DNA of 15,300 nucleotides from DSXH01 sp037446915 (GTDB taxonomy: Bacteria; Bacteroidota; Ignavibacteria; Ignavibacteriales; Melioribacteraceae), in contig JBBIHP010000073.1 of assembly GCA_037446915.1 (NCBI GenBank), forward strand, positions 1-15,300, given 5' to 3'. The translations under genes were made by a program, and so were the position numbers. Positions 8,371 to 15,191 of the stretch are shown in pieces (position 1 is the stretch's first letter; every line of letters starts with the position of its first letter). The notes beneath the pieces are model-generated. The model was not told the origin of the DNA. It saw only the letters and a program-made list of their open reading frames with translations, and did no database searches.

Positions 8371-8378
8371 CAAAAATA
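8371..8378 (-). promoter_or_regulatory. Possible downstream promoter box before the methyltransferase gene
   Basis: On the minus strand TATTTTTG matches the Bacteroidota TAnnTTTG box exactly and lies about 24 nt before the ATG. No TTTG partner was found at the expected upstream distance, and the surrounding 81-nt gap is strongly AT-rich, so this may be chance. Confidence 0.2.
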
Positions 8379-8427
8379 ATATTTGAAAATGGTTTATGCA
8401 GGTTTTGGAAAATATTTTTAAAGTAAA

Positions 8428-8748
8428 TTACAGTTTACCTTGCTTATACATCAGCTGGGTTTTTAATCTTAAGAGTTGTCTTTCTATAACAAGATCGGCA
8501 AGTTTATCGGGGACGGTAGTTTTATCTTTGGCGTGTAATACTTCCTGTACTTTCGATTCGCTAACATCAATCCGGTATAGACTATTAACAAAGCGTTCAA
8601 AATCGCGCGACATTAATTCTTTGATACGATTAACTAAATATTCTTTTATTACAGTAAGATCTGCTGCAACAGGTAATAACGATCCTTCCAGAGAAAAATC
8701 TTTGGATAATTTTGCAACTAATGCAGTATATAATTCTTTATCGTCCAT
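8428..8748 (-). CDS. Small hypothetical protein, alpha-helical, cytoplasmic
   Basis: The 106-residue protein is read from ATG 8748 (MDDKELYTALVAKLSKDF). An upstream in-frame ATG at 8787 would force the protein to encode the GC-rich hairpin at 8761-8782 as MLGRGLPRPAYKI, which looks unlike the rest and is therefore rejected. There is no signal peptide or membrane segment. The sequence is mostly amphipathic helix, with blocks EYLVNRIKELMSRDFERFVN (36-55), LYRIDVSESKVQEVL (57-71) and DKLADLVIERQLLRLKTQL (81-99). I recall similar short proteins with a YRIDVSE and a DKLADLVIERQ-like element in Bacteroidota-type genomes, without assigned function. The opposite-strand frame at 8396-8758 is a shadow. 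It lies 41 nt downstream of the ABC permease and 81 nt upstream of the methyltransferase. Confidence 0.8.
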   Translation of the reverse strand: MDDKELYTALVAKLSKDFSLEGSLLPVAADLTVIKEYLVNRIKELMSRDFERFVNSLYRIDVSESKVQEVLHAKDKTTVPDKLADLVIERQLLRLKTQLMYKQGKL

Positions 8749-8760
8749 AATTTTATAAGC

Positions 8761-8782
8761 GGGACGGGGCAAGCCCCGTCCC
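8761..8782. repeat. Perfect GC-rich palindrome, 10-bp arms
   Basis: GGGACGGGGC (8761-8770) and GCCCCGTCCC (8773-8782) are exact reverse complements around AA. Apart from the two loop bases the element is nearly all G and C, in sharp contrast to the AT-rich flanks. It begins 7 nt beyond the permease stop codon and ends 12 nt before the start of the small gene. It would form a very stable RNA hairpin. No T-run follows on either strand, so it may be a dispersed REP-like palindrome or a processing/attenuating hairpin, not a classical intrinsic terminator. Confidence 0.9.
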
Positions 8783-8789
8783 AGCATGT

Positions 8790-10055
8790 TTAATACTTAT
8801 ACTTAAGCCACTTAATTACTTCGGACCATTTTGGTTTTTTACCTGTTCTAAGAATACCAATACGATATATTTTTCCGGCCAGAGGAAAGATTGCTAATAA
8901 TGTTAATATACTAACAACAAGTGATATCAGTAGCTGGAATATTGAAACATCGGCAATAGTCATTCTTGCCGGCATTACAATAATATTTGCAAAAGGTACA
9001 AACGAACTGATCTTTGCAATTGCACTGTTCGGATTTTCAATCATTGAGAAAGCAATAAAGAACGGAATGATTATAAGCAGCATTACCGGCCATAATCCTG
9101 ATTGTGCATCTTGTGGATTATCGAAGATTGCACCTACTGTTGCAAACAATCCAAGGAATATTATTAATCCTAAAAAGAAATTAACAAGGAAATAAACTAT
9201 CTGGAAAGTGGAAAGACTTATTGAAACCTCAGGCGGAAGCATAATCCACGTTGATGATGCAACCATTATAACCGGAGAAAGCCAGATAGCCATTTGAAGC
9301 AATCCTGTAAATCCGGATCCGAGAATTTTTCCAATCATTAATTCTTTTGAGCTTACCGATGATAATATCACTTCAACAATTCTACTCGATTTTTCTTCGA
9401 TAACCGACTGCATAATCATCTGTCCCATCATTAGTAAACTGATATACAGAAGAAATGTAAAAAGATAAGTAAGGACTAAGCTCCCGTAACCCTCTTCAGT
9501 AAATCCCTCTTCTTTGGAAACTTTAAATCCAGTAACATCAATTCCCTGACGCGCAAAATTCAATTCTTCAACAGAAAGCGCCCGGTTGCTGAAGTATGTA
9601 TCAATCAATACTTTATTTATCGGGCGGTTCATCATTTCGGAAAGCCGGCGGTTTTGTGGTGTCTTTGAATAATACTCAATTTTTTTATCCTTTAATGCAG
9701 ACTCCGGCACATACAATACACCGTTTATTTTTTCATCAAGAAGTTCCTGTTTTTTGCTTTTCAAAAATTCTTTGAACTCATCTTTATTCATTGTACTGAA
9801 AAGAAGATTTAATGTTTTTTCCTTTACAGCATCAGTACTCCTTAATTCATTTTCCAGTTTAAGTGTAAGTTCATTCGATTCCGAAACAACAGTCACGTTA
9901 AATTTGGTACTATCTTCTTTCATTAAGAGAACTTGAATACCAATTAAGCCGAACATAAAAACCGGTAGAAGGATTGTCATTATAATGAATCCTTTTGAGA
10001 TCACTCTTTCTTTCACTTCTCTTTTGAATACGGCAATAATTCTATTATTAAGCAT
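8790..10055 (-). CDS. ABC-2 type transporter permease (NatB-like)
   Basis: The 421-residue membrane protein has one N-terminal segment at about 22-44, a large extracytoplasmic domain of about 145 residues, and five more hydrophobic segments at about 190-215, 242-266, 283-308, 320-338 and 370-392. This is the ABC2_membrane_3/NatB layout. The cytoplasmic stretch QSVIEEKSSRIVEVILSSVS followed by KELMIGKILG is the family's coupling-helix signature and should contact the ATPase. It is the export channel partner of the upstream gene; NatAB exports sodium in Bacillus, but related pairs carry other substrates and none can be assigned here. Its ATG lies inside the last codons of the ATPase gene (8-nt overlap), and AAGGAGGT at 10068-10061 is the strongest ribosome binding site in the window, indicating coupled and efficient translation. 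Confidence 0.93.
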   Translation of the reverse strand: MLNNRIIAVFKREVKERVISKGFIIMTILLPVFMFGLIGIQVLLMKEDSTKFNVTVVSESNELTLKLENELRSTDAVKEKTLNLLFSTMNKDEFKEFLKSKKQELLDEKINGVLYVPESALKDKKIEYYSKTPQNRRLSEMMNRPINKVLIDTYFSNRALSVEELNFARQGIDVTGFKVSKEEGFTEEGYGSLVLTYLFTFLLYISLLMMGQMIMQSVIEEKSSRIVEVILSSVSSKELMIGKILGSGFTGLLQMAIWLSPVIMVASSTWIMLPPEVSISLSTFQIVYFLVNFFLGLIIFLGLFATVGAIFDNPQDAQSGLWPVMLLIIIPFFIAFSMIENPNSAIAKISSFVPFANIIVMPARMTIADVSIFQLLISLVVSILTLLAIFPLAGKIYRIGILRTGKKPKWSEVIKWLKYKY

Positions 10056-10974
10056 TGTGCACCTCCTTACCGCTTACTTCGCGACCGGCAAGTTCAATAA
10101 ATATTTCCTGTAATGAAATATCGTTAGCATCAAATTTTTTAATCACAATTCCTCTTTCAACTAACATTTTTAATACTGTTTGAGATTGTTCCGGTTCTTT
10201 AACTCTTATACCGGTTGTATTTCCATAGTTTTCAATTTTTTCAATTATCGGGTGACCTTTAAGAAACGAAATATCTCCTTCATAAGTTAAGCTAACATTC
10301 TTCTGGGCGTATCTGGATTTAATTTCGCTAAGCTTACCTTTCAAAATAATTTTGCCATGATCAATCATTGCGAGATGATCGCAGAGTTTTTCGGCAAAGT
10401 CCATTAAGTGAGTTGAAAATATTATTACTTTACCACGTTCTTTCATTTCTAAAATAATATCTTTCAGCAAGTTTGTGTTAACCGGATCAAGTCCGGAAAA
10501 CGGTTCATCGAGAATAACAAAATCCGGATCGTGAAGAACTGTAGCGATAAATTGAAGTTTCTGCTGATTGCCCTTTGATAGATCTTCAACTTTCGAAAGT
10601 CGGCGGTCGTAAAGCTCGAACCGTTTAAGGTACTCATTTGCTCTCTTGTGGACATCCCTTCCGGATTTACCTTTAATCTCTGCAAAGTAATTTAGAGTGT
10701 CCATCACTTTCATTTTTTTGTAAAGACCTCTTTCTTCAGGAAGATAACCGACACGGTTTTTAAATTCCTGTCCAACCTTAACACCACGAAGATTTACTTC
10801 GCCTTCATCGGGCATATAAATGCCCATCATCATTCTGATTGTTGTTGTCTTGCCTGCACCGTTTCTTCCGATGAGTCCGAATATTGAACCTTCCGGAACT
10901 TCGAACGATGCCTGATCAACCGCAACCAGCGAACCAAAACGCTTTGTTAGATTTTTTACTTCTAGTGCATGCAT
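10048..10974 (-). CDS. ABC transporter ATP-binding protein (NatA-like)
   Basis: The 308-residue protein has a complete nucleotide-binding domain: Walker A GRNGAGKTT (36-44), a Q-loop region reading YLPEERGLY (77-85) as in NatA-type ATPases, signature LSKGN (132-136), Walker B FVILDE with Asp156 and Glu157, D-loop SGLDP, and switch His189. Residues about 215-298 match the C-terminal DUF4162-type extension of this subfamily. LSKGN in place of LSGGQ is normal for the group. It powers the permease encoded immediately downstream, with which it overlaps by 8 nt. The start at 10974 is preceded by AGGGGA, a fair ribosome binding site. It is the first gene of the leftward group and has a 113-nt upstream gap shared with the end of argH. 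Confidence 0.95.
   Translation of the reverse strand: MHALEVKNLTKRFGSLVAVDQASFEVPEGSIFGLIGRNGAGKTTTIRMMMGIYMPDEGEVNLRGVKVGQEFKNRVGYLPEERGLYKKMKVMDTLNYFAEIKGKSGRDVHKRANEYLKRFELYDRRLSKVEDLSKGNQQKLQFIATVLHDPDFVILDEPFSGLDPVNTNLLKDIILEMKERGKVIIFSTHLMDFAEKLCDHLAMIDHGKIILKGKLSEIKSRYAQKNVSLTYEGDISFLKGHPIIEKIENYGNTTGIRVKEPEQSQTVLKMLVERGIVIKKFDANDISLQEIFIELAGREVSGKEVHNA
10061..10068 (-). promoter_or_regulatory. Strong Shine-Dalgarno site for the ABC permease
   Basis: The minus strand reads AAGGAGGT just before GCACA and the ATG at 10055, an optimal match to the anti-Shine-Dalgarno end of 16S rRNA at normal spacing. It lies within the last codons of the ATPase gene and supports the overlapping start. 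Most other genes here have only weak sites. Confidence 0.8.
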
Positions 10975-11025
10975 TGAATTCCCCTAATTGTGACCTTATT
11001 ATGACGTATAATATAATGAAGTTGA

Positions 11026-11042
11026 TTCAAAATTAATTTGAA
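11026..11042. repeat. Inverted repeat upstream of the ABC genes
   Basis: TTCAAA (11026-11031) and TTTGAA (11037-11042) are exact reverse complements around ATTAA. The dyad sits about 50 nt before the ATPase start and overlaps TTGAAT, a possible -35 element on the minus strand, so it is placed like an operator. It could also be chance in AT-rich DNA. No clear terminator hairpin follows argH in this gap. Confidence 0.4.
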
Positions 11043-11087
11043 AAATTAACAATGCTAAATTAAGAATATATTAAATCTTGCTGGGGA

Positions 11088-12458
11088 TTAAAGGAGTTTT
11101 TTCGTCCAGAATTTAACCTGATTATCTACTTCTTTATATGAAGTACTTCCTTTAGAGATTTTATTTATAATGCTCGATTTTGCGGGGAGATATTTGTAAA
11201 CGTCCTTTTCAAATTCGTGTGAGATCTTTTTAAAGTCATCAAGAGTAATTTCATTTAGTTTTTTCTTTTTTGAAATTGCCAGAGCAACAAGTTTTCCGAC
11301 AATATTATGCGCCTCTCTGAAAGGAATTTTTTTACGAACAAGGTAATCTACCAATTCAGTTGAAAGCAATAGACTTCCATCGAGTTCTTTTTCAAAACGA
11401 TCCTTATTAAATTTTGTATGGCTTAATAAACCGGCTGTTACTTGCAAACATTCTTTTGTTGTATCAACTGCTTCAATAAGATGGAATTTATCTTCCTGCA
11501 TATCGCGGTTGTAAGCAAGTGGAAGGGATTTCATAACGGTTAATATTCCTATAAGTGCGCCATACACCCTTCCGGTTTTTCCTCTTACAAGTTCTGCAAT
11601 GTCGGGATTTTTTTTCTGCGGCATCAAGCTGCTTCCGGTTGAAAACGAATCATCGAACTGAGCAAATGAAAATTCCTGGGAACTCCACAAAACCAACTCT
11701 TCAGAAAGCCGGCTCAGATTCATCATAACAACCGAACAAATACTTATTAATTCTATCACCACGTCCCGGCTCGAAACAGCATCAAGTGAATTTTCGATTA
11801 TACCTTTCATCCCAAGTAATTTTGCTGAATAGTTTCTATCAATCGGTAGTGTAGTTCCGGAAAGAGCTGCTGCACCAAGCGGTGATTTGTCCGCGCGTTT
11901 CATACAATCGTTAAGACGCTCAATGTCGCGTTCGAACATCCACATGTATGCAAGTAAATGATGTGCGAATAGAACTGGTTGTGCGCGTTGCAAATGTGTG
12001 TAGCCGGGAATTATAGTGCCCTTATGCTTAATAGCAATCTTAAGAAGTGACTTTTGCAAGCCAGTGATAAACTTTTTTAATGACAGGCATTCCTTTTTAA
12101 TGTAAAGCCGTTCGTCAACTGCAACCTGATCATTGCGGCTGCGTGCTGTATGAAGTTTTTTACCGGTAGTGCCGATTCTTTTAGTGAGTTCTTCTTCAAT
12201 GAAAGAATGGATGTCCTCATTGCGCCAATTATATTTCAACTTACCCGAAGAAATTTCTTGACGGATCGATTCAAGAGTTTTTACAATTTTATTACCTTCA
12301 GCAGAAGAAACTATTTTCTGCTTAACAAGCATTTTTACATGAGCAATACTTCCGGTTATATCCTCGTTATAGAGTTTTCCATCTATTTTAATTGACGAGG
12401 AAAATTTTAGAGCTTGTTCATCAAGTTCTTTTTTGAATCGGCTATTCCATGTCGGCAT
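11088..12458 (-). CDS. argH: Argininosuccinate lyase
   Basis: ArgH cleaves argininosuccinate to arginine and fumarate, the last step of arginine synthesis, as a cytoplasmic homotetramer. The 456-residue length is typical. The superfamily signature GSSLMPQKKNPD (275-286) supplies the mobile catalytic serine loop (Ser277 by position). HTARSRNDQ (103-111) and the block TH at 154-155 followed by LQRAQP are the other two conserved active-site regions of the aspartase/fumarase superfamily. The N-terminus WNSRF, usually W-x-x-R-F, marks ArgH and not AspA, FumC or PurB. The gene ends the arginine cluster and is 124 nt downstream of argG, a wider gap than between its neighbours, so it may have its own promoter or depend on read-through. 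Only a weak purine patch lies before the ATG. Confidence 0.97.
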   Translation of the reverse strand: MPTWNSRFKKELDEQALKFSSSIKIDGKLYNEDITGSIAHVKMLVKQKIVSSAEGNKIVKTLESIRQEISSGKLKYNWRNEDIHSFIEEELTKRIGTTGKKLHTARSRNDQVAVDERLYIKKECLSLKKFITGLQKSLLKIAIKHKGTIIPGYTHLQRAQPVLFAHHLLAYMWMFERDIERLNDCMKRADKSPLGAAALSGTTLPIDRNYSAKLLGMKGIIENSLDAVSSRDVVIELISICSVVMMNLSRLSEELVLWSSQEFSFAQFDDSFSTGSSLMPQKKNPDIAELVRGKTGRVYGALIGILTVMKSLPLAYNRDMQEDKFHLIEAVDTTKECLQVTAGLLSHTKFNKDRFEKELDGSLLLSTELVDYLVRKKIPFREAHNIVGKLVALAISKKKKLNEITLDDFKKISHEFEKDVYKYLPAKSSIINKISKGSTSYKEVDNQVKFWTKKLL

Positions 12459-12582
12459 TTTTTATTCCGGAGATGAACAAAAAGTAATTACTTATTTAAA
12501 TATAGAACACAGATTTAACAGATTAAAACTGATTTTCAATAATTAGTAATTGTTAATCACTATTTGCATCTCTTGATTTCAG
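12459..12582. repeat. argG-argH intergenic gap with iterated CAGATT-like motif
   Basis: This 124-nt gap interrupts an otherwise tight operon. It holds CAGATT at 12510-12515 and 12519-12524 and the related CTGATT at 12530-12535, spaced 9 and 11 nt apart. No start or stop structure, hairpin or arginine-box match was seen. It may carry an internal promoter for argH or a piece of a dispersed repeat. Confidence 0.4.
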
Positions 12583-13812
12583 TTATGCAACTGCACTTTT
12601 TCTTTCGTTCTTAACTTTTTGTGTTACACGGTTATAAGTCTTCAATGGTAAACCATAAATTTTTATAAACCCTTCAGAAGCTTTATGATCGAACTGATCT
12701 TCTGCAGTATAAGTTGCAAGAGCAGGGTCGTATAATGAATACGGAGATGTTCTACCTGTAACTCTCAATGTTCCTTTGTAAAGTTTTACTTTTACAAGTC
12801 CGGTTACTCTCTCCTGTGTTTTATCTACAAATGCAGAGAGTGCTTCGCGTAATGGAGAAAACCAGAGTCCATTGTAAATGAGGTTGGAAAATTCATGTGC
12901 AACTATAGATTTATAGTGCATCACAGATTTTTCGAGTGTTAGTCTTTCCAATTCTTTATGAGCGAAATGGAGAATTGAAGCAGCGGGAGCTTCGTAAACT
13001 TCCCGTGATTTTATTCCTACCAATCTATTCTCTACAAGGTCAATTCTGCCGATCCCATTCTTAGCACCAACAGCATTTAGAAATTTTACGAGTGAAATAC
13101 TTTCCATTTCCTGACCGTTTACAGCAACGGGAATTCCTTCAACAAATTCAATTGATACATCATCGCCATTATCGTTTGCATTTTCAGGTGAAGTTGTTGA
13201 TTGAAATGCATCCTCAGGCGGTGCTACCATCGGATCTTCAAGTACACCACACTCAATACTTGTTCCCCATAAATTCTCATCAATTGAATATGGATTTTCT
13301 TTTGTTGCAGCAACAGGAATATTATGCTTCCTTGCATATTCAATTTCTTCTTCACGGGATTTGAATTCCCATTCGCGTAGAGGTGCAATAATTTTAAGAT
13401 CCGGGGCGAGTGCGCCGACAGAGACTTCGAATCTAACCTGATCATTTCCTTTACCTGTGCATCCGTGCGAAACCATATTAGCACCTTCTTTCAATGCAAC
13501 GTCAACCAGTGCTTTTGCAAGCAAGGGTCTTCCAATTGATGTAGCCATCGGGTATGCCTCTTCATACATTGCACCGGCTTTAAGTGAGGGGTAAACATAA
13601 TCCTCCAAAAATTCTTTGCGCAAATCTTCTATGTAAACTTTTGATGCGCCGGATTTCAATGCTTTCTCTTTTAAGCCTGTTAGTTCTTTTGTTTGACCGA
13701 GATCGCCGGTAAATGTAATTATTTCGGCATCGTAATGATTTTTCAACCAGTGAACCATAACGGATGTATCCAATCCGCCCGAATATGCTACTACAATTTT
13801 GTTCTTACTCAT
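12583..13812 (-). CDS. argG: Argininosuccinate synthase
   Basis: ArgG joins citrulline and aspartate using ATP (released as AMP and pyrophosphate) to form argininosuccinate, in the cytoplasm. The 409-residue protein begins MSKNKIVVAYSGGLDTSVM, carrying the N-type ATP pyrophosphatase loop SGGLDTS at 11-17. HGCTGKGNDQVRFE (116-129) is the citrulline/aspartate-binding signature of the family, and ENLWGTSIECG (179-189) is another typical block. The C-terminal multimerisation domain follows in normal length. The ATG at 13812 lies 1 nt after the argR stop, and AGGAAT within the end of argR can serve as a ribosome site, so argR and argG are co-transcribed and probably coupled. Its product is the substrate of ArgH encoded downstream. 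Confidence 0.98.
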   Translation of the reverse strand: MSKNKIVVAYSGGLDTSVMVHWLKNHYDAEIITFTGDLGQTKELTGLKEKALKSGASKVYIEDLRKEFLEDYVYPSLKAGAMYEEAYPMATSIGRPLLAKALVDVALKEGANMVSHGCTGKGNDQVRFEVSVGALAPDLKIIAPLREWEFKSREEEIEYARKHNIPVAATKENPYSIDENLWGTSIECGVLEDPMVAPPEDAFQSTTSPENANDNGDDVSIEFVEGIPVAVNGQEMESISLVKFLNAVGAKNGIGRIDLVENRLVGIKSREVYEAPAASILHFAHKELERLTLEKSVMHYKSIVAHEFSNLIYNGLWFSPLREALSAFVDKTQERVTGLVKVKLYKGTLRVTGRTSPYSLYDPALATYTAEDQFDHKASEGFIKIYGLPLKTYNRVTQKVKNERKSAVA

Positions 13813-13813
13813 T

Positions 13814-14275
13814 TTACGTTATTCCTAAAGTTGTTTTTAATTTTTCTATTATTGTTTTTATTTTTTTTATCGATCGTGGAATTATAAGTATTGTATCATC
13901 TCCGGCAATTGTACCAAGGAGATCATGAATTTTCTGACTATCAATAAAGACAGCAACACCCTGTGCTCTTCCAGTAAATGTTCTAACTACAATCAACTGT
14001 TCATTGCTATCGATTGATATAACCTCTTCTGCAATCCGGTTTTTAATTGTGGATTGTGTTCCTGTTTCTCCGATACGATAAACTGTTCCGTTAGGTGTGG
14101 GAATTCTTACTACACCAAGTTCATTCAAGTCTCTTGATAAAGTTGCCTGGGTAACTCTAATTCCATTCTGCTTAAGAAGTTTTACCAGTTGTGTTTGATT
14201 AAAAACTTCCTGTGCTGAAATAATCGACTTAATAAGTGAATGCCGCTTGCTGATATCTTCTAATTTTCTGCTCAT
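13814..14275 (-). CDS. argR: Arginine repressor ArgR
   Basis: The 153-residue protein matches ArgR/AhrC in length and order. The N-terminal winged helix-turn-helix spans about residues 8-70 with the recognition helix TQATLSRDL (42-50, including Ser47-Arg48) and wing VVRIPTPNGTVYRIG. The C-terminal trimerisation and arginine-binding domain holds GTIAGDDTILII (121-132), in which the paired Asp126-Asp127 is the known arginine contact. It should form arginine-dependent hexamers that repress biosynthetic operators. It sits between argB (67-nt gap) and argG (1-nt gap), so it is likely expressed with its own target operon and self-regulated. No convincing palindromic ARG box was visible in the 67-nt gap, and the operator is probably upstream of the cluster, outside the window. 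Confidence 0.97.
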   Translation of the reverse strand: MSRKLEDISKRHSLIKSIISAQEVFNQTQLVKLLKQNGIRVTQATLSRDLNELGVVRIPTPNGTVYRIGETGTQSTIKNRIAEEVISIDSNEQLIVVRTFTGRAQGVAVFIDSQKIHDLLGTIAGDDTILIIPRSIKKIKTIIEKLKTTLGIT

Positions 14276-14342
14276 AACTTTTCCCGTTTATTGTTATTTC
14301 GAACCTAATCACCTTATCGTTTCATTTCAAGTGCAGCCGTAA
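14276..14342. other. argB-argR spacer, no clear element
   Basis: The 67-nt spacer between argB and argR shows no strong hairpin, promoter or TGAAT/ATTCA arginine-box pair. GGGAAAAG shortly before the argR ATG is a possible weak ribosome site. Confidence 0.5.
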
Positions 14343-15191
14343 TCAGTCGCTTACAATTTCGGTTCCTACTCCCTCTTCAGTAAATATTTCGAGAAGAAGT
14401 GCGTGTTCAATTCTTCCATCGACAATGTGAACCTTGTTTACTCCGGCATTCAAAGCGTTCAATGCCGATTCGACCTTCGGAATCATACCACCATTGATAA
14501 TTCCTTTATCAATAAAATCCAGAATTTGTTTTTCTTTTAAATGAGGAGCTAATTCGTTATTGATCTTAACACCTTCTGTATCGCTCATATAGACAAGCTT
14601 AGCGGCATCAATTGCACCGGCAAGAGAACCGGCAGCTATGTCAGCATTTACATTATAAACTGTTCCATAATTATCAATTCCCATCGGGGCAATTACGGGC
14701 AGGTAACCGTCTTTCAGTAAATTTTTTATTAATGTTTCATTTACATCTACAACTTCACCTACCAATCCAAGATTTTCCTTTTCATATTTTTTTACCTTTA
14801 TCATATCGCCGTCTATTCCGCTTATACCAACGGCTCGTCCGCCATGAATATTAATCCTTCTTACTATATCTTTATTTATAGACCCGGCCAGGACCATCTG
14901 AACTACATTCAATGTTTCTTCGTCGGTATATCTTTGCCCGTTTACAAATTTTGTCTCAATGTTAAGTTTGTTCGATAATGATGTAATCTCTTTTCCTCCT
15001 CCATGAATAACGACAACATTAATACCGATTTTCCTTAACAGTGTTACATCTTTAGCGATCATCGTCTTAAGATTTTCATCTTCCATAACGGCGCCGCCAT
15101 ACTTAATTACAAATGTCTTACCTTCAAATTGTTGAATGTATGGAAGCGCTTCAATCAGAACATCTTCTTTTTTGAAAGTTGCTGTCGTCAA
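14343..15191 (-). CDS. argB: N-acetylglutamate kinase, probably arginine-sensitive
   Basis: ArgB phosphorylates N-acetylglutamate with ATP, the second step of arginine synthesis. The 282-residue protein has the amino acid kinase fold: VIKYGG (28-33, Lys30), the glycine loop HGGG (63-66), substrate loop GQRYTD (85-90), nucleotide/substrate residues around NVNAD (180-184) and Lys239 in MIPKV. An extra N-terminal helix (residues about 5-22, KKEDVLIEALPYIQQF) precedes the first strand, as in hexameric arginine-inhibited kinases such as that of Thermotoga maritima; E. coli ArgB lacks it. The start is a TTG at 15191 that overlaps the argJ stop as TTGA; no ATG or GTG lies near enough, since the next Met is at residue 36. 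GGGAG about 9 nt upstream supports the TTG. Translational coupling to argJ is likely. Confidence 0.96.
   Translation of the reverse strand: MTTATFKKEDVLIEALPYIQQFEGKTFVIKYGGAVMEDENLKTMIAKDVTLLRKIGINVVVIHGGGKEITSLSNKLNIETKFVNGQRYTDEETLNVVQMVLAGSINKDIVRRINIHGGRAVGISGIDGDMIKVKKYEKENLGLVGEVVDVNETLIKNLLKDGYLPVIAPMGIDNYGTVYNVNADIAAGSLAGAIDAAKLVYMSDTEGVKINNELAPHLKEKQILDFIDKGIINGGMIPKVESALNALNAGVNKVHIVDGRIEHALLLEIFTEEGVGTEIVSD

Noticed and set aside
8347..8373. Nine-codon N-terminal extension of the methyltransferase from TTG 8373
   Set aside because: An ATG at 8346 gives the normal family start, and the extra residues show no conserved character.
8396..8758. Plus-strand frame of 120 codons opposite the small helical protein
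   Set aside because: The minus-strand frame has patterned helices and sits in the co-directional run; the plus frame has Ser/Thr-rich shadow composition.
10048..10974. ABC signature LSKGN instead of LSGGQ, and no glutamine in the Q-loop
   Set aside because: Both variations are usual in the NatA-like ATPase subfamily and do not suggest an inactive enzyme.
11021..11035. TGAAT...TTCA resembling half of an arginine box near 11017-11029
   Set aside because: The spacing is one base short of the consensus and it lies before the ABC genes, not an arginine gene.
13092..13364. Gln/His/Leu-rich frame opposite argG
   Set aside because: The composition is an antisense shadow of argG codons.
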